DNA from: JAKFDI01 sp044508835
Lineage (GTDB): Bacteria; Pseudomonadota; Gammaproteobacteria; Burkholderiales; Burkholderiaceae_C
Assembly (NCBI GenBank): GCA_044508835.1
Contig: JBIQHD010000016.1
Location: 37,148 to 101,147 of the forward strand
Length of the DNA stretch: 64,000 bases
Direction of reading: 5' to 3'
The notes under the pieces were generated by a model. The model saw only the letters and a list, made by a program, of their open reading frames with translations. It was not told the origin of the DNA and did no database searches. Each line of letters opens with the position of its first letter. The stretch's first letter is position 1. Below, one piece after another: positions 39,047 through 48,205 of the stretch. Made by a program: the position numbers and the translations under genes.

Positions 39047-41089
39047 TCAACCCATGCCCTGGTGCCGCAGCAACGCGTCGATCCGCGGCTCGCGGCCGCG
39101 GAAGGCCTTGAAGCTGTCCATCGCGGGGCGGCTGCCGCCGGCCTCGAGCACGGCCTCGCGATAGCGGCGCCCCGTGTCGACGTTGAGCACGTTGCCGTCG
39201 CGGGCGCTCTCCTCGAACGCGCTCCAGGCGTCGGCGCTCAGCACCTCGGCCCACTTGTAGCTGTAGTAGCCGGCCGAATAGCCGCCGGCGAAGATGTGCG
39301 AGAAGCTGTGCTGGAAGCGGTTGAAGGCCGGCGGCACGAGCACCGCCACCTCGCGGCGCACGGCATCGAGCAGGCCCTGGATGTCGGCTTCGGCGCCGGG
39401 CTCGGCGTGCAGCCGCATGTCGAAGAGCGCGAACTCCACCTGGCGCAGCGTCTGCAGCCCGCTCTGGAAGTTCTTCGCGGCGAGCATGCGGTCGAAGAGC
39501 GCGCGCGGCAGCGGCTCGCCGGTGTCGACGTGGGCGGTGAGGCGCCGGACCACCTCCCATTCCCAGCAGAAGTTCTCCATGAACTGGCTGGGCAGCTCCA
39601 CCGCGTCCCACTCGACCCCCGAGATGCCGGCCACGCCGATGTCGTCCACCCGCGTGAGCATGTGGTGCAGGCCGTGGCCGAACTCGTGGAAGAGGGTGGT
39701 GACGTCGTTGTGCGTGAGCAGCGCCGGGCGCGCCGCGCCGTCCGCCGCCAGCGGCGGCGTGAAGTTGCACACGAGGTGGGCCACCGGCGTCTGCAGCGAG
39801 CCCTCGGGCCGCGCCCAGCGGCCGCGCACGTCGTCCATCCAGGCGCCGGAGCGCTTGCCGTTGCGCGCGTAGGGGTCGAGGTAGAACTGGCCGACCAGCT
39901 CGCCGCCCCGCTCGATGCGGAAGAAGCGCACGCTCGGGTGCCACACCGGCGCGGTGTCGGGGCGGATGCTCACCTCGAACAGCGTCTCGACGATGCGGAA
40001 CAGGCCTTCGAGCACCTTGGGCTCGGTGAAGTACTGCTTCACCTCCTGGTCGCTGAAGGCGTAGCGCGCTTCCTTGAGCTTCTCGCTGGCGTAGGCGGTG
40101 TCCCAGGCCTGGAGCTCGTCGATGCCGAGCTCGGCACGCGCGAACTCGCGCAGCTCGGCCAGGTCGCGCTCGGCGTAGGGGCGGGCGCGGCGGGCGAGGT
40201 CGCGCAGGAAGTCGGTCACCTGCCGCGGCGAATCGGCCATCTTGGGCACGAGCGACACGTCGGCGAAGCTCGGGTAGCCGAGCAGCTTCGCCTCCTCCTG
40301 CTTGAGGGCGATGAGCTCGCGCATCGGCGCGGAGTTGTCGTGCTCGGCGGGGCCGAGCTCGCTCGCCCGTGTCACGTAGGCGGTGTAGAGCGCCTGGCGC
40401 AGCGCGCGGTCGCTGCCGTACTGCATCACCGGGAAGTAGCTCGGGAAGTGCAGGGTGATCTTGTGGCCGTCGCGGCCTTCGGCCTCGGCGGCGGCGCGCG
40501 CGGCCCGCTTCACGTCGGCCGGCACGCCGGCGAGCTGGGCCTCGCTCGCGTAGTAGGCAAAGCCGTCGGTCGCGTCGAGCACGTGCTCGGAGAACTTCTG
40601 CGCGAGCTCGGCCTGCAGCTCCTGCAGGCGCTGGAAGCGGGCCTTGGCCTCGCCCTGCAGCTCGGCGCCCGAGAGCACGAAGTCGCGCATGGCGTTCGAC
40701 AGCGCCTTGCGGCGCGGCGCGCTCAGGCTCGCCGCCGCGGGCGAGGCGGCGATGGCCTTGTACTTGGCGTACAGGCGCTCGTCGCTGGCGTGCCGCGTCG
40801 ACAGCTCGGTGACCTTGGGCAGCGCGGCGTTGTAGGCGGCGCGCAGCTCGGGCGTGTCGGCCACCGACTTCAGGTGCCCGACGGCGCTCCACGCCGCGCG
40901 CAGTCGTTCGCCGGCCACGTCGAGCACGGCCGAGAGGGCGTCGTAGTCGGCGGGCACCGCGTCGCTCACCGCGCGCTCCAGCGCGTCGTCGGCCGCCTTC
41001 AGCAGCGTGTCGATGGCCGGCTCGACGTGTTCGGGCCGGATGGCGTCGAACGCGGGGAGGCCGCAGGTCTGGAGCAGGGGGTTCGTCAT
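39047..41089 (-). CDS. prlC: Oligopeptidase A PrlC (M3 metallopeptidase)
   Basis: A 680-residue cytoplasmic zinc peptidase of family M3. The zinc motif HEFGHGLHHML has both His ligands and the catalytic Glu; the third ligand is in a downstream Glu helix (GVEWDAVELPSQFMENF). It degrades short peptides such as cleaved signal peptides. Length is usual for PrlC. It lies 30 nt downstream of folD on the same strand, so the genes are probably co-transcribed. Confidence 0.94.
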   Translation of the reverse strand: MTNPLLQTCGLPAFDAIRPEHVEPAIDTLLKAADDALERAVSDAVPADYDALSAVLDVAGERLRAAWSAVGHLKSVADTPELRAAYNAALPKVTELSTRHASDERLYAKYKAIAASPAAASLSAPRRKALSNAMRDFVLSGAELQGEAKARFQRLQELQAELAQKFSEHVLDATDGFAYYASEAQLAGVPADVKRAARAAAEAEGRDGHKITLHFPSYFPVMQYGSDRALRQALYTAYVTRASELGPAEHDNSAPMRELIALKQEEAKLLGYPSFADVSLVPKMADSPRQVTDFLRDLARRARPYAERDLAELREFARAELGIDELQAWDTAYASEKLKEARYAFSDQEVKQYFTEPKVLEGLFRIVETLFEVSIRPDTAPVWHPSVRFFRIERGGELVGQFYLDPYARNGKRSGAWMDDVRGRWARPEGSLQTPVAHLVCNFTPPLAADGAARPALLTHNDVTTLFHEFGHGLHHMLTRVDDIGVAGISGVEWDAVELPSQFMENFCWEWEVVRRLTAHVDTGEPLPRALFDRMLAAKNFQSGLQTLRQVEFALFDMRLHAEPGAEADIQGLLDAVRREVAVLVPPAFNRFQHSFSHIFAGGYSAGYYSYKWAEVLSADAWSAFEESARDGNVLNVDTGRRYREAVLEAGGSRPAMDSFKAFRGREPRIDALLRHQGMG

Positions 41090-41119
41090 GCGTCGGGTCG
41101 TCCTTTGGGGGAAGAGTGG

Positions 41120-41980
41120 TCAGACCGCGGCGGCCGCGGCGCGTTCCGCCGCTTCGATGGTGTTGACGAGCAGCATGGCGCGTGTCATGGGGCCGACGCC
41201 GCCGGGCACCGGCGTGATCCAGCCGGCCACCTGCGAGACGCCGGCGAAGTCGACGTCGCCGCAGAGCTTGCCTTCGTCGTTGCGATTCATGCCCACGTCG
41301 ATCACCACCGCGCCGGGTTTCACCATGTCGGCCGTCAGCACGTTGCGCTTGCCGACGGCGGCCACCACGATGTCGGCCTGGCGCGTATGAGACGCCAGAT
41401 CGGGCGTGGCACTGTGGCAAATGGTGACGGTGGCGCTGGCTTGCAAGAGCAGCATGGCCATGGGCTTGCCGACGATGTTGCTGCGCCCGATGACCACCGC
41501 GTGCTTGCCGCGCGGGTCGCAGCCGATGGATTCGAGCATCTTCATGCAGCCGTAGGGCGTGCAGGCCTTGAAGCCGGGCTGGCCGATCATCAGCGCGCCG
41601 GCGCTGGCGACGTGGAAGCCGTCCACGTCCTTCAGCGGCGAGATGGTCTCGATGACCTTGTTCGTGTCCATGTGCGGCGGCAGCGGCAGCTGCACCAGGA
41701 TGCCGTCGATCGCCGGGTCGTCGTTGAGGGCCCGGATGCGCGCGAGCAGTTCGGCCTCGGTGAGCGAGGCGTCGTACTTCTCGAGCACGGAGCGGAAGCC
41801 GCTCTCCTCGCAGTCCTTGACCTTGTGGCGCACGTAGGTGGCCGAGGCCTGGTTGTCGCCGACGAGGACGACGGCGAGGCCCGGTTTGTGGCCGCGCGCG
41901 GTAAGAGCGGCGGCGCGCTGCGCCACCTCGGCGCGGATCTGCTTGGACAAGGCGTTGCCGTCGATCAGTTGGGCGGTCAT
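41120..41980 (-). CDS. folD: Methylenetetrahydrofolate dehydrogenase/cyclohydrolase FolD
   Basis: A 286-residue bifunctional enzyme of one-carbon metabolism. Motifs: ATYVRHKVKDCEESG (catalytic Lys), GILVQLPLPPHMD, PCTPYG-like ACTPYGCMKMLES and VVIGRSNIVGKPMAMLL for NADP, then PGAVVIDVGMNR and PVPGGVGPMTRAMLL. All are intact. The product 10-formyl-THF serves purine and Met-tRNA formylation. Confidence 0.96.
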   Translation of the reverse strand: MTAQLIDGNALSKQIRAEVAQRAAALTARGHKPGLAVVLVGDNQASATYVRHKVKDCEESGFRSVLEKYDASLTEAELLARIRALNDDPAIDGILVQLPLPPHMDTNKVIETISPLKDVDGFHVASAGALMIGQPGFKACTPYGCMKMLESIGCDPRGKHAVVIGRSNIVGKPMAMLLLQASATVTICHSATPDLASHTRQADIVVAAVGKRNVLTADMVKPGAVVIDVGMNRNDEGKLCGDVDFAGVSQVAGWITPVPGGVGPMTRAMLLVNTIEAAERAAAAAV

Positions 41981-42016
41981 GGGGCGGTGCTCCGGAAAAT
42001 GAGGGAATCCAAATGC

Positions 42017-42043
42017 AGAAGGCCGCTTCGTCAGCGGCCTTCT
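42017..42043 (-). terminator. Hairpin after the response regulator gene
   Basis: A 10-bp stem (agaaggccgc at 42017-42026 with gcggccttct at 42034-42043) with a 7-nt loop lies 17 nt past the stop of the minus-strand response regulator and upstream of folD. Only a short T-rich stretch follows on the minus strand, so termination strength is uncertain. Confidence 0.5.
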
Positions 42044-42059
42044 CGTGTGCGGGCGGGTG

Positions 42060-42683
42060 TCAGGCCTTGGCTTGCGCGCCGAGCGCGATCTTCAGCAGGT
42101 CGGCCACCGTGTTGGCGTTGAGCTTCTCCATGATGTTGGCGCGGTGCGCCTCCACCGTCTTGATGCTGATGCCCAGGTCGTCGGCGATCTGCTTGTTCAG
42201 CCGGCCGGCGACGATGCGCTCGAGCACCTGCGCCTCGCGCGTGGTCAGGCGCGACAACAGCGCGTCGCGGCTGGCGGCTTCCTGGTGCTGGCTGAACGCG
42301 GCGCGCGCCTGGTCGAGCATGCGTTCCACGAGGCTGAGCAGCTCTTCCTCGTTGAAGGGCTTCTCGATGAAGTCCATCGCGCCCTTCTTCATCGTGGTGA
42401 CGGCCATGGGCACGTCGCCGTGGCCGGTGATGAAGACGATGGGCAGCGGGCTCTTGCGCTCCATCAGGCGGTCCTGCAGTTCGAGGCCGCTCATGCCTTC
42501 CATGCGGATGTCGGCGATCAGGCAGGCGACCTCGCGCGGATCGAAGCGCGACAGGAACGATTCGGAGGAATCGAAGCACTTGACGCGGTAGTCCTTGCCT
42601 TCGAGCAGCCACTGCAGCGAGTCGCGCACCGCTTCGTCGTCGTCGACGACGTAGACCGTGCCTTTCTTCGGGATCAAGCTCAT
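42060..42683 (-). CDS. FixJ-family response regulator
   Basis: A 207-residue regulator: receiver domain with acidic pocket VYVVDDDEAVRD, phosphoacceptor Asp in CLIADIRMEGM, Thr/Ser in FITGHGD and Lys in IEKPF; LuxR-type output with LTTREAQVLERIVAGRLNKQIADD and the recognition helix ISIKTVEAHRANIMEKL. It is coupled to the kinase gene by a 4-nt overlap and probably transduces its signal to DNA, as in FixJ, DctR or TtrR. The target is unknown; the pdh operon lies divergently beyond the kinase gene. Confidence 0.9.
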   Translation of the reverse strand: MSLIPKKGTVYVVDDDEAVRDSLQWLLEGKDYRVKCFDSSESFLSRFDPREVACLIADIRMEGMSGLELQDRLMERKSPLPIVFITGHGDVPMAVTTMKKGAMDFIEKPFNEEELLSLVERMLDQARAAFSQHQEAASRDALLSRLTTREAQVLERIVAGRLNKQIADDLGISIKTVEAHRANIMEKLNANTVADLLKIALGAQAKA

Positions 42684-45232
42684 GAAGTGACAGCAGAGTT
42701 GGTGGAGGAAAGAGCCTCGGAGCGCGTGCTCTCGACGGGCAGCGTGAAGGTGAATCTGCAGCCCGAGACGGACTCGCCATTGTAGAGGTTCTGTGCCCGC
42801 ATCCGACCCCGGTGGGACTCGACGATCGAGCGGCACAGCGACAGGCCGATGCCCAGTCCGTCGGCCTTGGTGGAGAAGAAGGCTTCGTACAGGCGCGAGA
42901 TCATTTCCTCGTTGATGCCCGGGCCCATGTCGGTCACGCTGAACTCGATCACGCCGCCTTCCTCGGGCGTGTGCTTCGGGATCACGCGCAGCTCGATGTG
43001 GCGCCGCGCGGGCGGCAGCTGCGCGGCGTCGATGGCCTCGGCCGCGTTCTTGAGCAGGTTGAGCACGACCTGCTCGATGAGGATCGGGTCGACCATCAGC
43101 GTGGGCAGGCGCTGGGCCACGTACACGTTGATCTGCACGTTGCGCCGGCGCAGCTCGAGGTTGGCGAGCTCCACCGCGTCCTCCACGATCGCCCGCGCCT
43201 GCGAGGGCTGGCGCTGCGGCTCGCTGCGCTTCACGAAGCTGCGGATGCGGTGGATGATCTGGCCGGCGCGGTGCGCCTGCTTGGCCGTCTTCTCGAGCGC
43301 GGCCACCAGGTCGTCCTTGCCGATCGCGTCGTTCTTCACGCGCGAGACCATGCCGTTGCAGTAGTTGGCGATGGCGGTGAGCGGCTGGTTCAGCTCGTGC
43401 GCGACCGACGAGGCCATCTCGCCCATGGTCATCAGCCGGCTCGTCACCTGCGCCTTCTCGGCCTGCGCCGCGGCCAGCGACTCGGCGGCGCGGCGGGCGG
43501 TGATGTCGGTCGCGATCAGCATCTGCACGAGCCGGCCGTCGGTCCACTGCAGGTAGCGCGCGCGCACGTCGAACCACTTCGCCAGCGGCTGGATGTAGAC
43601 CTCGTGCGGCGCCGAGCCGGCATCCGTGAGGTGCTGCGTGGGCAGGCCGCCGAAGCTGTCGACGGAGTCGTCGGGCTCGCCCAGCTGCGGGAACGCCGGG
43701 TCGTCGCCCGCCAGCAGCGCGTGGCCGTGCGCCTCGGCGCCGAACCACAGGCGGTACGAATGGTTGGCGAACAGCAGCTCGCCCTGCTGCACCGACAGCA
43801 CCGACACCGAGGCGTCCAGCCCCTCGAGCACGGTGGTGAAGCGCTCGTGCGAGGCCGAGAGCTGGTCGCGGATGCGCTTGGCCTCGGTGATGTTGGTCAT
43901 CGAGGTCATCCAGCCCGTCTGCTGGCCCTTGGGGTCGATGAGGGGCGAGACGTACATGCGCGCGTCGAAGAGCGTGCCGTCCTTGCGCATCACCTTCACC
44001 TCGATGCCGCCGGCGGGGCTGCGGCCCTGCAGCTCCTGCTGGAACAGGCGGTGGTTCTCTTCCACCCGGTCGGGCGGCCAGTGCGGGAAGGGCGGCTGGC
44101 GGCCGATGAGCTCGTGCTCGGAGAAGCCGGTCATGGCGCAGAAGGCCGGGTTCACGTAGGTGATGCGGCCCTCCATGTCCATCGCGCGCATGCCGGTGAG
44201 CATGGAGTTCTCCATCGCGCGGCGGAAGTTCGCCTCGGACACCAGCGCGTTCTGCATCTGCAGGCGCCGGCGCATGTGCCGCCAGGTGCCCAGCAGCATC
44301 CAGACGGTGAGCACGGACAGCGCGGCGACCATCCAGAACAGGCCGTTGCTGACCAGGCCGATGGAGGTGCGGTAGCCCTGGCCGCGCAGCACGAGGCCGC
44401 TGCCGGCGGGGCCGATGGGCACGTCGTGCACGATGGCGGCCACGGGCATCTCCCGGCCCTGCGGGATGACCACCGTGCTGGCGAGCACCCGCCCGCCGGC
44501 GTCGAGCAGGCTCATCGCGTGGCGGTTGGACACCTCGGCCGGCACGAAGTAGCGCATCAGGCTCGCGATGGAGTACTCGGCCACGAGCGTGCCGCTGAAG
44601 GCGCTGCGGTCGATCAGCGGCACGTGGATCTGGATCACGGGGCTGCCGTAGCTGTCCTTGAACGGCGCCGAGTACACCGGCTGGCGCGAGCTGCGCGCGC
44701 TCTGGAACGCGGCCTCGGGGGCGTTGTCCGAACCTTCCTTGGGCAGCGTGGCGCCGCCTTCCTCCCCGGTGAGGCCGGTCTCGGGGTGGAAGCTGATGGA
44801 GGAGTAGTCGGCCCGCCGCACGCGGGTGGGACCGAGCCACAGCAGGTGGTTGATCTCGGGGCGCTCGCGCGTGAAGCCGGCGGCCTGCTCGAGGAAGCCC
44901 TCGCGGTCGATGGCGCGGGTGACGATCTCGCGCGCGATGCGCACGAGCTGCTCCTGGTTCTCGATCAAGCGCAGGCGGATCTGCTGCTGCGCGATCTCGG
45001 TGTCGCGCTGCACCGCCTCCTGCTCGCGCTGGAACTCCTCGTTGCGCAAATACCAGAAGGCGGAAATGATGGCCGCGAGGAACAGCAGCACGGACACGAG
45101 CGGGCCCAGCGTCGCGAAGCGGTCCTGGCGGGAGGGCGACTGCCGGCGCCACCAGCGGCCGAACAACCGCCGCGGCAATGTGGACGTGGCGCTGCGGTAC
45201 TGTCGACCGGCCGGCTTCGAAGGAATGGGCAT
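42680..45232 (-). CDS. Membrane PAS sensor histidine kinase (DctS/FixL-like)
   Basis: An 850-residue kinase. Residues about 45-67 form a first membrane helix (LVSVLLFLAAIISAFWYL), about 260 residues are periplasmic, and a second helix follows (GLFWMVAALSVLTVWML). Then come two PAS domains (first around GFSEHELIGRQPP, second around GEAHG...FDVRARYLQW), a HisKA box with AHELNQPLTAIANYC and an HATPase with NLLKNAAEAI and DMGPGI. The ELNQPL box and two-helix design resemble DctS, a C4-dicarboxylate sensor. The ligand is an inference. Starts at ATG 45232, coupled to its regulator. Confidence 0.88.
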   Translation of the reverse strand: MPIPSKPAGRQYRSATSTLPRRLFGRWWRRQSPSRQDRFATLGPLVSVLLFLAAIISAFWYLRNEEFQREQEAVQRDTEIAQQQIRLRLIENQEQLVRIAREIVTRAIDREGFLEQAAGFTRERPEINHLLWLGPTRVRRADYSSISFHPETGLTGEEGGATLPKEGSDNAPEAAFQSARSSRQPVYSAPFKDSYGSPVIQIHVPLIDRSAFSGTLVAEYSIASLMRYFVPAEVSNRHAMSLLDAGGRVLASTVVIPQGREMPVAAIVHDVPIGPAGSGLVLRGQGYRTSIGLVSNGLFWMVAALSVLTVWMLLGTWRHMRRRLQMQNALVSEANFRRAMENSMLTGMRAMDMEGRITYVNPAFCAMTGFSEHELIGRQPPFPHWPPDRVEENHRLFQQELQGRSPAGGIEVKVMRKDGTLFDARMYVSPLIDPKGQQTGWMTSMTNITEAKRIRDQLSASHERFTTVLEGLDASVSVLSVQQGELLFANHSYRLWFGAEAHGHALLAGDDPAFPQLGEPDDSVDSFGGLPTQHLTDAGSAPHEVYIQPLAKWFDVRARYLQWTDGRLVQMLIATDITARRAAESLAAAQAEKAQVTSRLMTMGEMASSVAHELNQPLTAIANYCNGMVSRVKNDAIGKDDLVAALEKTAKQAHRAGQIIHRIRSFVKRSEPQRQPSQARAIVEDAVELANLELRRRNVQINVYVAQRLPTLMVDPILIEQVVLNLLKNAAEAIDAAQLPPARRHIELRVIPKHTPEEGGVIEFSVTDMGPGINEEMISRLYEAFFSTKADGLGIGLSLCRSIVESHRGRMRAQNLYNGESVSGCRFTFTLPVESTRSEALSSTNSAVTS

Positions 45233-45310
45233 GGCCGAATTATCGAGGGCGCCCCGCGGCGCGGCCGCGTCCGCCGCCGCGGGCCGGCCCCGGGGATGCC
45301 TTCTGATATC

Positions 45311-45335
45311 GCAATGTGCAATGTGTTCGCATAAT
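45311..45335 (+). promoter_or_regulatory. Candidate aceE promoter region with tandem heptamer
   Basis: In the 170-nt gap between the divergent kinase and aceE, gcaatgt occurs twice in tandem (45311-45317 and 45318-45324), followed by cataat (45330-45335), a fair -10-like hexamer. The stretch 45303-45355 is clearly more AT-rich than its surroundings. No convincing -35 is seen; assignment is tentative. Confidence 0.3.
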
Positions 45336-45402
45336 TTGGAATCTTTGAAAAGCTGTGCGAGACTGCACGCCGCCCACGATTCCCATACCTGCAGGAGACA
45401 CC

Positions 45403-48120
45403 ATGTCCGCGATGCCTGATTCGTTTCTCGGGGCCGCCGCCAACGATGCCGACCCGCTCGAAACACGCGAGTGGCTGGATGCGCTGACGGCCGTCATCCA
45501 GACCGAAGGCCCCGAGCGCGGCCACTTCCTGCTCGAGCAGCTGCTCGAGCGCGCGCGCCAGAACAGCGTGGACATGCCGTTCTCGGCCAACACCGGCTAC
45601 GTCAACACCATCGAGCCGGACGAGGAGGAGCGCTGCCCCGGCAACGTCGAGATGGAGGAGCGCCTGCGCGGCTTCATGCGCTGGAACGCGATGGCGATGG
45701 TGGTGCGCGCGAACCGCCTGCACCCCGAGGACGGCGGCGACCTGGGCGGCCACATTTCCTCCTTCGCCTCGGTGGCGACGATGTTCGGCGCCGGCTTCAA
45801 CCACTTCTGGCACGCCGAGAGCGCCGATGGCGGAAAGACTCACGGCGGCGACCTGCTCTACATCCAGGGCCATTCGTCGCCCGGCATCTACGCCCGCGCC
45901 TTCCTGGAGGGGCGCATCACCGAGGAGCAGCTGAACAACTTCCGCCGCGAGGTTGACGGCCGGGGCATCTCGAGCTACCCGCACCCGAAGCTGATGCCCG
46001 AGTTCTGGCAGTTCCCCACCGTCTCGATGGGACTCGGGCCGCTGATGGGCATCTACCAGGCGCGCTTCCTCAAGTACCTGCACGCGCGCGGCATCGCCGA
46101 CACCTCCAACCGCAAGGTGTGGGTGTTCTGCGGCGACGGCGAGATGGACGAGCCCGAGTCGCTCGGCGCCATTGGCCTCGCGGCGCGGGAGAAGCTCGAC
46201 AACCTGATCTTCATCGTCAACTGCAACCTGCAGCGCCTGGACGGCCCGGTGCGCGGCAACGGCAAGATCATCCAGGAGCTCGAGGGCGAGTTCCGCGGCG
46301 TCGGCTGGAACGTCATCAAGCTGATCTGGGGCAGCTACTGGGACCCGCTGCTCGCGCGCGACAAGGACGAGATCCTGCGCAAGGTCATGATGGACACGGT
46401 GGACGGCGACTACCAGGCCTTCAAGGCCAACGACGGCGCCTTCGTGCGCGAGCACTTCTTCGGCCGCCACCCCAAGCTGCTGGAGATGGTGTCCAAGATG
46501 AGCGACGAGGACATCTGGCGCCTGCAGCGCGGCGGCCACGACCCGCAGAAGGTGTACGCCGCCTACCACCGCGCGGTGAACCACAAGGGCCAGCCGACGG
46601 TGCTGCTGGTGAAGACCGTCAAGGGCTTCGGCATGGGCAAGATCGGCGAGGGCAAGAACACCGCCCACCAGACCAAGAAGCTGATCGACGAGGACGTGAA
46701 GGCCTTCCGCGACCGCTTCAACATCCCCATCCCGGACGAGAAGCTGGCCGACATCCCGTTCTACAAGCCGGCCGAGAACACGCCCGAGATGCAGTACCTG
46801 CACGAGCGCCGCAAGGCGCTGGGCGGCTACCTGCCCCGGCGCCGCCCGCGCGCCGACGAGCACTTCGAGATCCCGTCGCTGGACACCTTCAAGGCCGTGC
46901 TCGAGCCCACGGCCGAGGGCCGCGAGATCAGCACCACCCAGGCCTACGTGCGCTTCCTCACGCAGCTGCTGCGCGACAAGGCGCTCGGCCCGCGCGTCGT
47001 GCCCATCGTGGTGGACGAGGCGCGCACCTTCGGCATGGAGGGGCTGTTCCGCCAGATCGGCATCTACAACCCGGAAGGCCAGAAGTACACGCCGGTCGAC
47101 AAGGCGCAGGTGATGTACTACCGCGAGGACCAGGCGGGGCAGATCCTGCAGGAGGGCATCAACGAGGCGGGCGGCATGTGCTCGTGGATCGCCGCGGCGA
47201 CGTCGTACTCGACGAACAACCGCATCATGATCCCGTTCTACGTGTACTACTCGATGTTCGGCTTCCAGCGCGTGGGTGACCTCGCCTGGGCGGCGGGCGA
47301 CATGCAGGCGCGCGGCTTCCTGCTGGGCGGCACCTCGGGGCGCACCACGCTGAACGGCGAGGGCCTGCAGCACGAGGACGGCCACAGCCACATCCTCGCG
47401 GGCACGATCCCGAACTGCATCAGCTACGACCCGACCTTCGCGCACGAGGTGGGCGTGATCCTGCACCACGGCCTCAAGCGCATGGTCGAGCAGCAGGACA
47501 ACGTCTACTTCTACATCACGCTGCTCAACGAGAACTACGCGATGCCCGGCCTCAAGCCCGGCACCGAGGAGCAGATCATCAAGGGCATGTACCTCCTCGA
47601 GGAAGGTGCCAAGAAGACGCCGCGCGTGAACCTGCTGGGCAGCGGCACCATCCTGCGCGAGAGCATCGCCGCCAAGGCGCTGCTCAAGGACGACTGGGGC
47701 GTGTCCGCCAACGTGTGGAGCTGCCCGAGCTTCAACGAGCTCGCCCGCGACGGCCAGGACGCCGAGCGCTGGAACCTGCTGCACCCGACCGACAAGCCGC
47801 GCGTGCCCTTCGTCGCGCAGCAGCTCGAGAAGTACCCGGGGCCGGTGGTGGCCTCCACCGACTACATGAAGAACTACGCCGACCAGATCCGCGCCTTCAT
47901 GCCCAAGGGCCGCAGCTACAAGGTGCTGGGCACCGACGGCTTCGGCCGCAGCGATTTCCGCAGCAAGCTGCGCGCGCACTTCGAGATCGACCGGCACTAC
48001 ATCGTCCTGGCGGCGCTGAAGGCGCTGGCCGACGAAGGCACGATTCCTGCCGCCAAGGTGGCCGAGGCCATCGCGAAGTACGGCATCGACGCCGGCAAGC
48101 TCAACCCGCTGTACGCCTGA
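45403..48120 (+). CDS. aceE: Pyruvate dehydrogenase E1 component AceE
   Basis: A 905-residue homodimeric E1 enzyme that decarboxylates pyruvate using thiamine diphosphate. The ThDP-binding motif is WVFCGDGEMDEPES...NLIFIVNCNLQ (GDG-x-N type). Other family motifs are FSANTGYVNTI, GDLLYIQGHSSPGIYARAF and FTPVDKAQ-like YTPVDKAQVMYY. Start MSAMPDSFL at 45403 has caggag 6 nt before it; a second ATG three codons later is possible. First gene of the operon aceE-aceF-BPH-lpdA. Confidence 0.97.
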   Translation: MSAMPDSFLGAAANDADPLETREWLDALTAVIQTEGPERGHFLLEQLLERARQNSVDMPFSANTGYVNTIEPDEEERCPGNVEMEERLRGFMRWNAMAMVVRANRLHPEDGGDLGGHISSFASVATMFGAGFNHFWHAESADGGKTHGGDLLYIQGHSSPGIYARAFLEGRITEEQLNNFRREVDGRGISSYPHPKLMPEFWQFPTVSMGLGPLMGIYQARFLKYLHARGIADTSNRKVWVFCGDGEMDEPESLGAIGLAAREKLDNLIFIVNCNLQRLDGPVRGNGKIIQELEGEFRGVGWNVIKLIWGSYWDPLLARDKDEILRKVMMDTVDGDYQAFKANDGAFVREHFFGRHPKLLEMVSKMSDEDIWRLQRGGHDPQKVYAAYHRAVNHKGQPTVLLVKTVKGFGMGKIGEGKNTAHQTKKLIDEDVKAFRDRFNIPIPDEKLADIPFYKPAENTPEMQYLHERRKALGGYLPRRRPRADEHFEIPSLDTFKAVLEPTAEGREISTTQAYVRFLTQLLRDKALGPRVVPIVVDEARTFGMEGLFRQIGIYNPEGQKYTPVDKAQVMYYREDQAGQILQEGINEAGGMCSWIAAATSYSTNNRIMIPFYVYYSMFGFQRVGDLAWAAGDMQARGFLLGGTSGRTTLNGEGLQHEDGHSHILAGTIPNCISYDPTFAHEVGVILHHGLKRMVEQQDNVYFYITLLNENYAMPGLKPGTEEQIIKGMYLLEEGAKKTPRVNLLGSGTILRESIAAKALLKDDWGVSANVWSCPSFNELARDGQDAERWNLLHPTDKPRVPFVAQQLEKYPGPVVASTDYMKNYADQIRAFMPKGRSYKVLGTDGFGRSDFRSKLRAHFEIDRHYIVLAALKALADEGTIPAAKVAEAIAKYGIDAGKLNPLYA

Positions 48121-48205
48121 CGCAGCCCGCCCGGCGCGCCCGGGCGGCGGAGAACGATGCGGGCGCGCGCCGCCCCGATGCACAAGAAACGCCGGAGCAC
48201 GAGAA

